A stretch of 47,261 bases of DNA from Zygnema circumcarinatum (Eukaryota > Streptophyta > Zygnematophyceae > Zygnematales > Zygnemataceae): assembly GCA_037447605.1 (NCBI GenBank), contig CM074811.1, forward strand, positions 3,608,500-3,655,760. Reading direction: 5' to 3'. Numbering within the stretch: position 1 is the first letter of the stretch; every line of letters starts with the position of its first letter. Made by a program: the position numbers and the translations under genes. Shown here piece by piece: positions 12,064 through 24,415 of the stretch. The notes beneath the pieces are model-generated. The model ran no database searches, was not told the DNA's origin, and was given only the letters and a program-made list of their open reading frames with translations.

Positions 12064-13529
12064 GACGTCTTCTAAGGGAGGAAATCGTTTGCTAGTGATT
12101 GATTTGGTGACCCGATTGTGTACAGGGTAACATTCCGCTTGCATTTCATGAATCTTTATTATTTGCCTGTGTGTGGAGGCAGCGCTCATTCTGGTGCTAT
12201 TATGGCATTTGAGCAATGCCCATACCTCCCCCGTATTCCGCAATTACCCACTGCAAGAGAGCGGGTCCGGCTCCGTCCCCTGCGCGAATCCCCTTATCCC
12301 CATACCCATTTCCATTCCTGGACTGAGACTGGCAGAGCAGACGAATAAGACAGGGCGGCACTGCACCGTTGCATTTTACGACAGCAAGTGCTAACAAGTT
12401 TCCACAATTTGTCTGATGCTCAGCGGGGAGTGCCTTGTCTGCCTTTCACCAAAGGCTGACTGCCACAGCCCTGCATTCCCAGCTACAGCCCAAAGTAGTG
12501 CACCCCGCTTTCCTCATCCTTAGCGTCCGCCAAGCTCTGCTTGCCTCTGCCGTCCTCCACGCCGCCGCATGAGCCGGGGCCTCCCCCACTGCACTACCGG
12601 AATGTGCAAAACGCACCTCCGGAAACGAGTGCAAGGGAGCGGCGTTCAGGCCGCAGCAGACTCGCTGTTCGGCAGCCTTGACAAAAGGCTCGCTGTCTCT
12701 GGCCTGCTCGCCTGCGCCATCGCCTGCTGCTGCTGTCGCCAAACCCCACTCGCTGTCGAAAGGACCGCCTGCCTTGCAGCTTCGTTCATACAACCATTTT
12801 CGAACCCCGTGACCCCTTGAGTCTCCTTCCCCTGGATCCCCTGGTAGAACCCGCTGGCGGGCTCAACCGGTCAAGTTCTCCCTGGCCGGCCGCCCATTGG
12901 AACCGCATCCTCCCTCGCGGCCCCTTGCCATGACCCCCCTGGGGTCTTGCGGGAGACGAGGACAGCGAGTGAGCCATAGCCTCGCTGTTTGTTGCAAAAA
13001 GCTGCTGCTGCTGCTCCACCGAAAGCGCCATCTACCATCCTCTCGGCCTCTCCGCCCCCCCCAAAGACGCTGTAGCTGCCATGGCCTTGTGGGCAGCTGC
13101 ATTTAGGCAAAGGTCTTGAGAAGGTCTATGCAACTGGTTGGCAAGCTGAACTCCAACACAGTCAGCTCGCACTATCGAGGCACCCATGAGCTGCAGTCCC
13201 GCCTGCCCCGGCCTCCTCGGAGCCGCCCATCCAGCATGATTGCAAGATGTGCAACTCCCTGAGCTCCCCTTAAGAGGCATGCTGGACAGTCTAATTTCGC
13301 GACCAGCTGTAGATGCCTGAAAGGGCCCCTTAGAGGCCAATGGCTCATGCATGCTGAACAATCCGCTCATGTTCTGCCATGGCGGTGGATGGGCTGCTGC
13401 TTAGCCAGCTCCGACCCGAGACATGACCTGAGGGCACCCCCAAGCTCAAGGCTTCCCTGCCGGCCGCCCCCCCTGCTCCCCCCACGATGACGCAGTCCCC
13501 ATCTGCATGTGTTTGCTTTCGGTCCGCTC
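12064..13529. other. Convergent intergenic region, GC-rich
   Basis: This interval lies between the 3' ends of CGL160 and the CCDC97-like gene. 12400-13490 is GC-rich with many short open frames on both strands, the longest 115 codons. None has a recognisable motif or a coherent exon chain. A CAG/CTG-rich patch at 12999-13018 and C-runs near 13060 and 13470 stand out. I see no gene. Confidence 0.5.
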
Positions 13530-15014
13530 TCAGTCGTCAGCAAAGTACTTCTCCTCCGCGTCTTGGGCCATCTCTGTCAGCCAATCATCGTCGAGGGTTG
13601 TGTCCGCATCTATTTGTGGGTAATCCACGAAGTCTTTATCATCTCCAAGAAGAAACTTCTCTTGCATGATTCGCAAAAACTCATCCTTCCGTTCCGTCAA
13701 TTCTTCAGCCGAAAGTTCCAACCTCCCGTGTGCGGAGCCCGATAGGCCCTCGCCTTGCCCAGCTTCCATAGAAGCTTCACTTGCAGTCTCTGCAGTATGG
13801 TCAGCAGTCCTCTCTATTTGCCCAGTTTCACCAGCAGACCCTCTCAGAGGCCCACTTGAAGCGTGATCTCCCGAACAGGTTTCCCCTTGTCGGGGCTGTC
13901 CAGCATCCGCCTTTGCATTTTGGTCCTCTCCAGGGCCATGGACATGGCCCGGGGCTTCTAAAGTTATTCCATTTGTAGACGCGCCTTTTCCCGTGGGCAC
14001 GTCTTCTTCGTCAGAATCAGAATCAAACTCCTGCACATCCCACCCAAAGCATAGAAATGAGTGAAATCCGATACATTTCCTACAGTTCAAACCCTTCCCA
14101 AAAAGAAATGCTAATTGCCCAGCCTGTCATGAGCCTGAGACTGGGCAATTCTGCATTCCACTGAATCAGATGTGCTTGCTCCTTAGAGTCTTGAGATACT
14201 TAAAAACTGCAAGAAAGGACTAGTAGAGTGGAATGGCCCTCACTTCTATGTCTTCTTTCATGTCACTTGCTCCTTCCCCCTCGGCTTCCGCTTTGGTCTC
14301 CTCATCAGTCTCTTCTGGCAGTCCTGCAAGGCGCCGCTCCTCCCTCAACCGTCTGCGGAACTCCACCTCCTGAGCCTGCCTGATGAGCATCTCCGAATAC
14401 TTCTCCCCCGGCCTTCCAACATCGCGCGCAGCAGGATCTTCAAACTGGCCAACATATTCATGGTGCAGGAGAGGTGCCCGAAGTCGCATGGTCTCGTCCG
14501 AAAAGTAGGAGCCCCTCTGCTTTCAAATATCCAAAGAAATTCACAACGAAGAAAATTGAGCCAACTTGATTATAGCACCACTAAAGTCAGAGCTACGTCC
14601 CATCTGTAGCTCTAGATTTGGAGCACAAACATCTCAAATTTGACACAAACATCCCAGAACTGACACTAACACTTCTATCCCAAGAATCTACGGACAACCA
14701 GCACATGTCTTCATCGCTCTCGCTCAACTTTCGCACCATCGGACCTAATAAATCTGCATCACCTTTCCAATGCCTACCTCAATGAGTCGACTCATGTAGG
14801 CTAGTCGGCGATTCTTTACGACCGCAGACCTGCGTCGCTGATCTTTAGCTGTCGGGTTTAGTGCCGCCCTCAGCTCCCTAAGGTGCCATGCCACCTCATA
14901 GTCGCCTTCGAGGGGCTTGAAATGCGCCAATTCCGGACCCTCGAGGTTTTTCCCGTACCTTTCTGACACAGCCGGACAAATGGTTTCACGTGGTATTCGA
15001 GGTTCAGTGGCCAT
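13530..15014 (-). CDS. CCDC97-like protein (DUF2052)
   Basis: Three inferred exons on the minus strand: 15014-14778, 14516-14244 and 14030-13530, all phase 0, giving 336 residues. The conserved core spans the first two junctions: KNRRLAYMSRLIE joins RGSYFSDETMRLRAPLLHHE and YVGQFED, which matches the CCDC97/DUF2052 signature. A charged helix follows (FRRRLREERRLAGL). The middle of exon 3 is an acidic, Ser/Gly-rich insert (EFDSDSDEED onward). The C-terminus carries the second conserved block, ELTERKDEFLRIMQEKFLLG and DFVDYPQIDAD. CCDC97 in animals associates with the SF3b splicing complex; a similar role here is inference. I chose the ATG at 15014 for its strong context (AAGATGG). An in-frame ATG at 15152 would add 46 unconserved residues, but it sits just below a TATA-like element and has poor context. 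Confidence 0.88.
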
Positions 15015-15158
15015 CTTCACTTCGCAATTCAATCCTGGTTCTAGCTTGCAGCTACTCGAAGGGCTTAATATTTTGTCTAAACATATTTCAGGCTGTACTA
15101 GTTTTACTTGTCGCGTAGAAAGCCTGGTTTTGACAGCTACAGTTAGGCACATCAGACT

Positions 15159-15172
15159 CTAAATATATTTTA
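15159..15172 (-). promoter_or_regulatory. Possible TATA element of the CCDC97-like gene
   Basis: On the minus strand this reads AAAATATATTTAGA, an AT-rich TATA-like box about 145 bp above the preferred ATG at 15014. A start of transcription 25-30 bp below it would fall after the alternative ATG at 15152. That is part of the reason for preferring 15014. It is a sequence match only. Confidence 0.35.
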
Positions 15173-15683
15173 TTTCATTCGTGCAAGAGCCAATTTTCAT
15201 GATGCTCAGACACGATAAATTGTACCACGATCCTTTCCCATAAACTCAGTCGCCCGAAGCATTCCACAAAGTCGCTACCAGCAGACTCCGTCTAGAGCGC
15301 AACAAAGTGAGCGAGAAAGCAATTGAAAAAGAAAAGACAAGGAGAGAGAGGCAGGGAAGGCTTGCCGCTGACCCAAAAAGAGAGCAGCATCGCGCTGCAG
15401 AAGCGACCTGAGGTGCTCGCTCCTCTCCCCCACACTCAGCCGCTCTGAGAGGGCGCGTGGGAGCAGCTGCAGCTCCCTTTGCGCGCCCAGCCTCTCTGCA
15501 ATCAGCGCGATGCTTCCCGCCTCCATGGCGGGCCGTCCGCCCCTCCGCTCGCTCCACTCCCTCCCTCCGTCTCTCCGACTCTCCCTCCCAACCTCCCTCC
15601 CTTCCCCCCTTTCCCAACTCCCTTCTTGTTCTCGTTCGCGTCCGCTGCCCCGCGCGGGGAGGGAGGGAGGGAGGGAGGCCGCC
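15173..15683. promoter_or_regulatory. Divergent promoter region, CCDC97-like / membralin
   Basis: About 510 bp between two head-to-head genes. The right two thirds (15420-15683) are strongly strand-asymmetric: C/T-rich with CTCCCTCCC runs at 15550-15630, then a G-rich run directly before the membralin ATG. Long open frames on both strands (up to 211 codons on the minus strand) are products of this skew and are not supported as genes. Confidence 0.55.
15657..15678 (+). promoter_or_regulatory. GGGA-repeat G-run just upstream of membralin ATG
   Basis: Six consecutive GGGA-type units end five bases before the membralin start codon (GGCCGCCATGG). In the mRNA this gives four or more G-triplets with one-base loops, enough for a stable G-quadruplex next to the initiation site. 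An effect on translation is inference. Confidence 0.5.
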
Positions 15684-18600
15684 ATGGATGCGGAGCGCGC
15701 GTACTACCGCGTGCACGCGCGCCTCTCGAGGCTGCTGGCGCGCCTGCTCGCCCCGAGGATCCGCGCTGCGCTGGAGCATCTCTGCCTGCTCAACGCGCTC
15801 GTGCTGCTGGGAGTGCTGGTGTCCATGCATGTGCACTTCGTCGGCCAGGCAGGGAACTCTTCCTTCTTGCCAAAAGAACAATGGCGTGGATTAAGATTTT
15901 TTTATCGTGTTCTCTTCTTGTCTTTCCCTGCATTGAAACCCGTCGTTTGTCAAGCTGATAGGCAGCCCATGCAGCCGTTATTTCACTTCCATCGTATTTT
16001 GACAGAATTTAACGTCTAAACACGCCTGTGGCTGTTATCTATGCGTAATCGGCATCACGTATGGTTCGGAGGGCAGCATTGACTCACCCTGGTTTTTGTT
16101 ATCATTTGTGTTGGCAGCCGGCCTGTGCGAAAAAACTTTCTTCTATTGATGTGCGAGAGACTCAATTGCTGCGTATTCAAGTAAGTGCTCGAAGTGCTCT
16201 TGGCTCACTGGAACCTGATTTGAGCGCCTCTTGAATTAGTGAGCCATCAAGTTCCAAGTTTCAGGCGCGGAAAGCCGAAGTAAGTTGAGGATTCTGCTGT
16301 TTCGTGCTTAATGGACTTGCAGGTGATAGGAATATGGGGGGAGTTAGCAGACGATTTTTATTCGAAGATGCGGGTAAATGTTTTGACGCTGCGGGATGTA
16401 CAAATGAAGGGGAAAGTAGCTCTGGAGAATCTGAGGCATTCGCTTATCGGGAATAATCTGGATGACATGGAATGGCCGATAGAAACACTTCATATAACAG
16501 AAGTATTGAGGCTTCCGCTCAGGCTCCTTACGATGTATAATCCATGGTTTAGTCTACTCTCAGAGTTTTGGGTCCAACGAGCCTCCAGAAGAAAAACAAT
16601 AGCAGATACTCAGCAGCCTGCAGAAGAAATAGCGGAAGTTGGAGCAGATCACACTGGCATGGAGACATCAGATAAAACGAGGACTGGTGATTCAGGTGCT
16701 GCAGCTGTCACGGGCTTTGGACGAGGGCCTCTGACTGCTGCAGCTCTTCATTACTTCAAGTGGTGGTCAAAGAACTTGTCATCAAGGCTGAATACCCTCC
16801 ATACAATCCTGCGGACTCTATGGAAAGAGCTGGTATGGATGCAATCTTGGTTGGCCGAAGAAAGCAAACTTGTCATTGCAAGTTATATCGCTCAAGACAA
16901 GTCAGCTGGAGTTCATGGCTGGTTTGTGACATGACTTTGCATTACGTAATTCTATGTTGTAAGGTCCCCTTAAGCTGTCCGCATGTGCAATGTAGGCTGT
17001 TAGGAATCCTCTGCGATTGAACGGGGAATTTCTCGCATTATACCTTTCAAGTCAGCTTGACTGCCTGCAAATGTGGCCATCACAGGTCAATTTGAAGTTA
17101 TCAGCTACCATTAGAAAATGTATCAACTATGTTTTTTTTTCTTTCGTTGGAAAAGTCGTGGTCATGTGTAGATTTCTACTGGAAGTGCCTTTCTGGTTAA
17201 CTCGTTTTTTGTTGGAAATGTAGTTGTATTTTCAAGCAACTGTTTCTGTAGGAAAGTGACAGCACATCATCTTTTTCGTGTTCACGCAGACAGCAGGAGA
17301 AGTCGGGACGATCCCATCCGGCAAGCAGTCCAAGGGCCATGGTGCGCAATCCTTGTTTCTGTCGTTTCGTGAGGAGTTATTGCCTGTTGCCGTCATGCCT
17401 TTCCTGGCCTAGATGGCGGATACGTGGTCACACATGCGAATGTCTTTGTGGTCCTTATCTAGAAGTGGTCGGTCCCTTGCATGCTTTGTGTTGCATACTA
17501 AGCAAATGTATGGTATTTATGAGTGTTCTCATCTCGCTGCAGGCGTGCATGAGGACATCAGTAATCAATGGATTGCGAACCTTACCAATCCACTGTACCT
17601 TTACAGCCAGGAAAAGGTTAGTTCAATCTCATATTTAAGGGAAATATTTTGACATTTAAAGAGATCGTTAAGAATGTATTCGCATGCTGCTCTAGCCCAT
17701 TATTGCTGCCGAAAAGTGCGCTGACTTGCATACTTGTAGCCTCACACAAGAGCATGAGTCACAGGGAGGTGCTGCCTTGTTGAATGGGTCTAACACGGCG
17801 AGAGAGCCTTTTGATACGATGGTCAGAATTTTGTTGTTGCATTGCTGGCCAGACTTTCGCTCACTGTCTTTGCTTCATGTATGAATGGCCCTCTGCCTGT
17901 GATTTCCTTTTCCAGACAGCTAATGGTTAGTAGGGGCCTTACTGCTGTTTGGTTGATGAGTCTACACGGCCACGTTCTCGCTGCATTCGCTGAAGAGAAG
18001 GGCCATATTTTTCTGAGATGTAGTGCTACCTTTGCAAACACCTTCTTCGAGTTCAATCATGAATTGTGAAAGGGTGTGCGATCAAACCTTTGAGTGGTGC
18101 TCCGAATCGCTGCAGGGCTACCTCACTCTGTCAGAGGGTGCCCGCAAACGAGCGCTGCTCAACACCGCCCGCGTAACGCTGTCTGCACACGACCCGTGCT
18201 TCGGGGGCAGGTCGGCAGTGCTTCTCCTTTCTGTTCATGCTTTCGGTGAAGGAGCACTCCGTTTGTGAAAACTTGTCAGTGCTTTGCAAAGTAAGCAACT
18301 CAAAGCAATCAACTAGCCGGTTGTAGCATTCTCCACCGAACAGTAGCTGGTAATGCTGGCATTGTTCCGGGCTTCAGGTGAATGACTATTTTAAGGATGA
18401 CTTTGTTTGATCGCTCTTCGTTGGGAAAGCGGTTTGGATGTAGTTATGTTACTGAGAGGGAAAAGGGAGGGAATGTCTGTTGGCAGGTGGCAGCGGTTGC
18501 TGATAGACAACGTGGTGGGGTACGACACCATTCTCATGAACAGTCTTCTCAGCGCGCAGGGGAGAGGTGAGGGGGGAGGTAGACAGCACCAAAGCCGGGA

Positions 18601-21600
18601 CGTACAATTTTTTTTCGCAAAAGCTTGACTCGTCAAAATCCCTTTTACTTTTCACTCGTTTTTGAGAAGTCCAACGAGTGAGTTGCAAGCAGCTCTCGTT
18701 CTGATACGGTCGTTTTGCTGTCCGAGACAGTGCAGGCTACCTCTACAACGTGCAGACAAAGGACATGTACAATCTCAATCACATGATTAAAAAGAAAGGA
18801 GCTCATCAAGATATTGAAGGTATCTCCAGATCTCCAAAATCAGGAAGGCCACTGAAGGCAATTGCCTGTATTGTTGCAGTCATTGTGAACATCAGAAAGA
18901 AAGTTTTCTGCTCTATACAGAGTTAGGGCATGTGAGACGAAGGATTGGATTCTAAGTTGAAGTTATTCGGCAGATATCTTGGAAGTGTTCCACTCTTCGC
19001 GTCGGAATTGAAGACAGCTCTAGGAGAGGGAAATATTGATGCTTCTCTGATTGGCTGCATGTAGGATGGAGAATCATGCATGGTCTTGGGGTGGCTTGAC
19101 TGGCTGACCATGAGACTTGTTAGAGGGGCTCATGCCAGGGGCCGAATTTAATGGTGAGTATGTCCTCATTGTGGGCATTGCTGCAGAGTATCTGGTCTTT
19201 AAGTTCGGTGTTCTCATCATGTCACTCTTTGTTTATTTCACAACGACGATGTCAGTCTCCTTCACATTGAGGGAGACGCAGTCGCGCATGTTAAGGTTCA
19301 CAGGTGCGGCTCATCTACCCATAGTATTTCTCTGCATTCTTAGACTTTGGTTTTTATTGCAGCGGGAGACAGGACCATGCTGTTTTTCCATCCACCGGAG
19401 CTTTAAAGCATGTTGACTTGTGAGGATGTGATGGTTGCCCTTGAGACGAGCATTTTCACAATATGCTAAAGCATGTTCTGGACGGGATAACGATTCACAT
19501 GTCAGCATAAAGCATGACCATCCTCTCAATGCTGTGTGGGAGGTGCAAAGTTATTCAGTGCATAGGGAGTTTGTTGTTGAGGTGGCTGCTTTGTGGAGAA
19601 AAGTAAGAGGACTGCGTGTGATGACGGTTCAGCCACTCTCTGCAACGGTCTGTGAACGCGGACAGGGTCCTCTTTCTTCGTCTCACAGCCACTCTCGCTG
19701 CTGGACTAGATCCCGTGCTCTGTTCCCTCTCTCTATTTTGTATGATGCGTTGGAGATTTGCTTAGGCCACTTTCAAACATTACTTAGCAATGGTTAGTCA
19801 GCTACCCTCCCACCGTTGCCCGCAGTGCAGCTGCAGCGGCACGCGCGGCAGCGGCTGCCAACGTTTCGGCTCATCTTCGTTCACGTTGTGGAGTCGCTAG
19901 TATTCGTGCCGGTAAGCAATTCGCCAGGAGAGCTTTTCGGTTTGTTGTTACTGCGAATGCTGAGTTTCAGTCTTCTTCAAATGGACACACTGCAAAGGTA
20001 TTATTTTCTTAAGGGATACTTTTCCGCTTGGGATTCTCAACCGAGGCTGTTTGCGTGAAGCAGTTCCACGTGGGTCTTATTTGGAGACCTTGCATGCAGA
20101 TTATGATCGGCATTCTCTTCTTCCTCTTTGAGTTTTTTAACGACCAGCTGCTCGCGTTCCTTGTGCTCACCCTCGTGTGGCTATGCGAACTGTTCGCCAT
20201 GATCAGGTGCATTCTTGCTGGCAGTTTGCCCTTCTACTCCATGAATAATAGATCACCCAAATGAAGAGTTTCCTGTTGGGGTCTAAATGGAAGTTTCCAT
20301 GTTCTTGAATAAGGTTCTGATATTCCGTTTCAGCGACCATGGTTATGCACAAATGTGTGAAAATTTTATGCTTTGTCAGGAGCCTCCAAATAGTTTCCAG
20401 CCATGTGTCTTCTCCAGACAAGGAATTACTTCTTACCACATCTTCCATAGTGTCGAGTGTTGCAGCCCAAATGGCATATGTTTGCCCCCAACCACTTGTA
20501 TATTTCTATCTTGGACGGAGGCCCTTTGTCGGGCAGTAAAATCTCTCCTGTTACTTCTGACCATTGTGGGGCAGTTGGGCCGTACAGTGTCCGTACTCGC
20601 CTTTCCATGCTGTACTTCCCCCGCTTCTTCTTCCTTTACTTCATGGGCTTTCACATCTACTTCTTCACCTTCACTTATGGTAAGACTCTATGTCGTTTCT
20701 CTAGGATCGATTTTGTAACAAGGATCTGATCTTTACCTCGACCCCTGAGTAATTGTTCTCGTTCGGTTCTCTCAGTTCCCACCATGCAACGACCGCACAA
20801 ATCGGGCAGTAGAGTTTAGAAAAGCGCATGAATGTCTGCTACGTTGTTGTCTTGTTCGAATTTGTCGAGGGCTGAGTTGCCTTCTCAGTAAAATTTAACG
20901 CTTGTCTATCGTATGCCAACGGAAAGGTCCAGAACGGGCGACTTTTCCTGTGCAAAATTCCATATACTGAATACAAAGTGCAGCTAGGAAATCTTTCCAT
21001 TATTTGTGACATTTCACGGTCTTTCTAGACGTCTTCTGAATACGTTTTGGGCGCTGCTGCCATAGAAGAACATGAGTCTGCGTGAAACTTTGAAAACAAG
21101 GCCGCCTTTGTCCTTAACCGGACTCGTCACAGTTGTACAGCTTCTAGTTGGGATGCTTTCATGAATGTTGTGCCGGCCCATGTGCCCATACCCATCGAGA
21201 ATCCTGTTTGTGGCACGTGGCAGGCTTCTCGTACCTCGCATTTTTCACCATGGCTGCCTTCATGCAGCACGCTGTGCTTTTCTTTTGGAACCGAATGGAG
21301 GTGAGCCGCGGGGCAAAGCTCGCGAAGATTGAGTTTCCACCTTGGTTTTTTATTTGCTGGCAGACTGTTTCACGAGACTTTGGGGAGGATCAGCCAAAAT
21401 CGCAGACTAGTTTTTTAACCATTTCAACGCGTGTGATCACTGCTCTGCCTATCCTAGAATTTCCTCGTGTATTTTCGTATCATTGATTACCCATGTCACA
21501 TTTTGTTTTCTCTGGACGATAGTGGTACATTCAGAAGCCGTATCCCAGAGCGTGAAGCATACATCACCAGTATTGGTTTCCTTGCAGTTTTCCAGTAGAA

Positions 21601-22608
21601 TGGCGAGTAATTCAATGCCTTTCAATGTCACTTAAATACTTCTTTTCGGAGCATGAAACTTATCACCTTGCACTAAATGTAAGTTGCAGTACATCCTAAA
21701 TGACAAAGCCAGCCTTTCCTTTCCCTTTTTTCTTAAAGCAACGCACCATATCCATGATTGGTCGTTACTTTCAGGTGCCGGCACTTCAACGCCTTTTGCA
21801 AAGACGTGCGCAGCAGCAGCAAGCTTCCCAGCCCACTCCCGCATTCTCTACTTTGGGGCTGCTCTCAGCACTGTCTCAAGCTTTGATAGGCCAAGAACAG
21901 GCTTCAGCAGGAATGCCTCTTGTGGCAGGGCAGCAAACCGCACTCGTCCTGCAGCGCTCAGGGAATGCTATCCTTGTCTCTGGTCCATCCGAAACCATCG
22001 AGATGCAGCGAGTTCGATGGGAGAGCGTTCCTGCACAGCAGCAAGGGAGAGGGATGCAGGAGGGGGGGGGGAGCCCATGGAGAGAGGAGAATATGCAGAG
22101 AGGCTGGTCTGCAAGGTGGGTAGGACTTAGAGCGAGCGAGGGTAGACTATCTAGACCGGGAGGTGCGGAGGTGCCTTCAGGAAGGGATGCCAATGCTCGA
22201 GAAGTTTTGAGAGAGGACAGACTCCGGACAGGGAGCTGGGCCGAGTTCGTAAGGCAAATGCGGAGCCGGCTGAGTGGGAGTTTTGCACGAGGTAGAAGTA
22301 TGAGCTTGTCCCTTGCAAGCAGTAGAAATAGGAGCGTGGATGGCAGTAATTCTGCAGGGGAAGGGACTCCCGTGGAAAGCAGAGCGGAGAATAGCGATAT
22401 GAGGAATGTGCCGGCAGATGCAAGCCAATTACAGAGGCTTGATGCTGAAGCTGAAGCGCAGAACGAGGTGGAGGGTGTTGCGTCAAGTGAAGGGCCAGCA
22501 CCCTCCGTTGCTTGTGGCAGCGTCAGAGACGGGAGAGACGGAGTCAGTGAACAAAGCGCAGCGGAAGAGTGCAGGAGGGGGTCGTTGCCGGGGAGGGACA
22601 GGGGCTGA
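15684..22608 (+). CDS. Membralin (TMEM259 family) ER membrane protein
   Basis: Fourteen inferred exons: 15684-15848, 16118-16180, 16323-16925, 17290-17341, 17543-17616, 18116-18210, 18487-18566, 18736-18819, 19187-19303, 19826-19911, 20100-20206, 20588-20679, 21224-21300 and 21775-22608, about 842 residues. Phases match throughout; only the exon 3 donor (16925 or nearby) is uncertain. The N-terminus (RVHARLSRLLARLLAPRIRAALE, then a membrane segment) is typical of plant membralin. The large loop contains GYLTLSEGARKR and DPCFGGRWQRLLIDNVVGYD. Five or six membrane helices follow: FGVLIMSLFVYFTTTMSVSF, LIFVHVVESLVFVP, MIGILFFLFEF, LAFLVLTLVWLCELF, YFPRFFFLYFMGFHIYFF and GFSYLAFFTMAAFMQH. Membralin works in ER-associated degradation in animals. 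The last exon encodes about 277 residues, mostly a Ser/Arg/Gly-rich tail with no recognisable domain. Intron 1 appears to be GC-AG. Confidence 0.94.
15849..16117 (+). other. Likely GC-AG intron 1 of membralin
   Basis: Exon 1 must end after the Gln of HVHFVGQ, because exon 2 then starts with PACAKKL in phase and the joint matches the VQQPGCSSEL-type sequence of plant membralins. The bases after that Gln are GCAGGG, not GT, and the acceptor is TTGGCAG. The nearest GT, nine bases upstream, would delete three conserved residues. A GC-AG intron is the simplest reading. Confidence 0.6.
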
Positions 22609-23096
22609 GCGGCGCTTGCAGATTTTTTTTGGGCTTGTTGAATATGTAACTGTAATTAGCTGTTCATTGGAGAGATTGCAGGAGAGCGGAGAATAAGCGA
22701 GTGCGCGTACTTCCCTCTACGCAGGCGGAGGTGCAGGGAAGGAGCACCGCCCAGCTGTACATTCATGGCAATTTTTTTTTAAATACACCTTCAAGAGTGC
22801 TCCCACGGATGTGATCGATGGAAGTGTGGTGTGCCGCATGGCCTCAGTAGATTGTTGGCGGAAAATGTGTCAAAAATTCTGGAAGTTTTTTTTTTTTTTT
22901 TCAAAACGACAGTCTCTTACTAGAAATACTTGATCGGTTACCCAATTTCGATGGCACCTTTACCACCAAAAACCGAAGCGGCCTCCTGCTTCCCAATCAT
23001 GCTGATTGTCACGCGGTAGGGACCATGTCTTTCTTCTCAGGCAGGCGAAGCAACGCTTTGTACATATCGTTCCGCATCTATTTTCAATAAACTTTC

Positions 23097-23141
23097 ACTC
23101 GGTCAGGAACCCGAACTCGGTCAGGAACCCGAACTCGGTCA
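23097..23141. repeat. 18-bp tandem repeat, 2.5 copies
   Basis: The unit ACTCGGTCAGGAACCCGA occurs twice exactly and then partially (ACTCGGTCAG). It starts a few bases after the AATAAA likely to serve membralin, so it may mark or lie just past the 3' end of that transcript. Confidence 0.85.
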
Positions 23142-23885
23142 GGGTGCCCGCCCCTCGTTGGGTTCCATAGCAGGGGCTGTCTCCCGGACAACATCCGGCT
23201 GCAGTTTTCGTACACGGCAGCTGCAAAGGAGGGGTATTTCACTATGAGATTTTGGGATGTGGATAATTTTTTTTCCCTTAGAACTGCTTTCTACTCATTT
23301 TATTAAGTTTGGTACCTCTTCATATAAGCTCGTGTTCAATTCGGATTTGCGTACAATCTTGGGACAAAAATATTTTTTCTCGAATCCAAATTAGATAAGA
23401 TTCACAAACGTTTTCCACAACAACAACTTAAGGGGAAAAAATAACAATTGGAAGGGGATGGGCAAAAAGGGCAATCCAATGTCAGACCTTCCGTTCAAAG
23501 GCATCCCATCTGCAGCGCGGATGATAGCGCTCTTTGAGGGAAAGAGAGACACACCAGCGCACAAGTGACCCTCATATGTCACAATTTAGATACCCGTATT
23601 AGTCGCCTTGACAAGGCCGACTCAAGCAGTTCCGCAGTGGCCCGAGGAGCACAGCCTGAAAAACACTGAAACAAAGGGACGGTTCTAAAATTACAGGCTA
23701 GCTCTGCAAAGGCCAGCCACTCTACACCAATGAGAGCGGTCGGAGCGGAGGCCACCACTTGTCCGAGAACGAGAAGTCAGCCGTGCACTGTACAGCACAC
23801 GCATATAAACAAAGAGGCTGCTTTGCTTCTCCTCCGCGGCTTGAAAAGGGGTGACAGCCTCAATTTAACCGCCACTCAAATTGGC

Positions 23886-23930
23886 CCGAATCTGAATCTG
23901 AATCCGAATCTGAATCGGAATCTGAATATG
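23886..23930. repeat. GAATCT-type hexamer microsatellite
   Basis: About seven tandem hexamers of the form GAATCT, GAATCC or GAATCG. It lies in the intergenic region and I assign no function. Confidence 0.8.
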
Positions 23931-24415
23931 CAATGAAGCCAAATGTCAAATGCCGACACAAGAGTAATTACAGAGGGAAGGGCGGCAATACTTGTTTGCC
24001 GATGGCGAGCAGACAGCGAGGAAGCCGAGTCGAATAAGTGGAGAGGGATTTTGGCTCAACTTGTGCGGCCAGCACTTTTGAAATTTTCGCGGCGTTTTCT
24101 CAGCGGAGAGATTGTCTTCTCCCTAGAGCTGCAGCGACCATCCAGCAGCTCATCTCCAGTGAGGATTGCCAGACCATGCCGAACTCAAGCTTCAATCACA
24201 ACTTTAAACAGAAAGGACATTCTGACTCCAAAGGTTCATTGGCAAGAGATTGGAGCAAAAACCATGATGTAAAGTGGACACTGCAATTCCCTTGACAGCA
24301 CACGCGCAATAATAATAATAGTCCGTCTGCCCCATGCCTCCCGCTACAGCTTCAGTCCAGCCACATGCAGAACATCAATTCGCACCTCTTTTGTTATGTC
24401 GGAAGTGCATAGTAC

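Larger units (their letters stand above)
22609..24415. other. Convergent intergenic region, membralin / PAH 3' ends
   Basis: The two genes end toward each other across 1.8 kb. An AATAAA at 23085-23090 could be the membralin polyadenylation signal, implying a 3' UTR near 500 bp. Small repeats occur at 23097-23141 and 23886-23930, and (AAT)4 near 24309. T-runs lie at 22890-22902. No coding sequence with recognisable motifs is present. Confidence 0.5.

Noticed and set aside
15246-15881. 211-codon open frame antisense to the membralin first exon
   Set aside because: It lies across a purine/pyrimidine-skewed promoter and the conserved membralin exon; composition explains it.
16266-16280. 15-base mini-exon ARKAE before GTAAGT in membralin
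   Set aside because: The next exon at 16323 joins exon 2 directly in phase and matches the family without it.
23097-23141. CRISPR-like short repeats
   Set aside because: The copies are directly adjacent with no spacers, and the context is nuclear eukaryotic.
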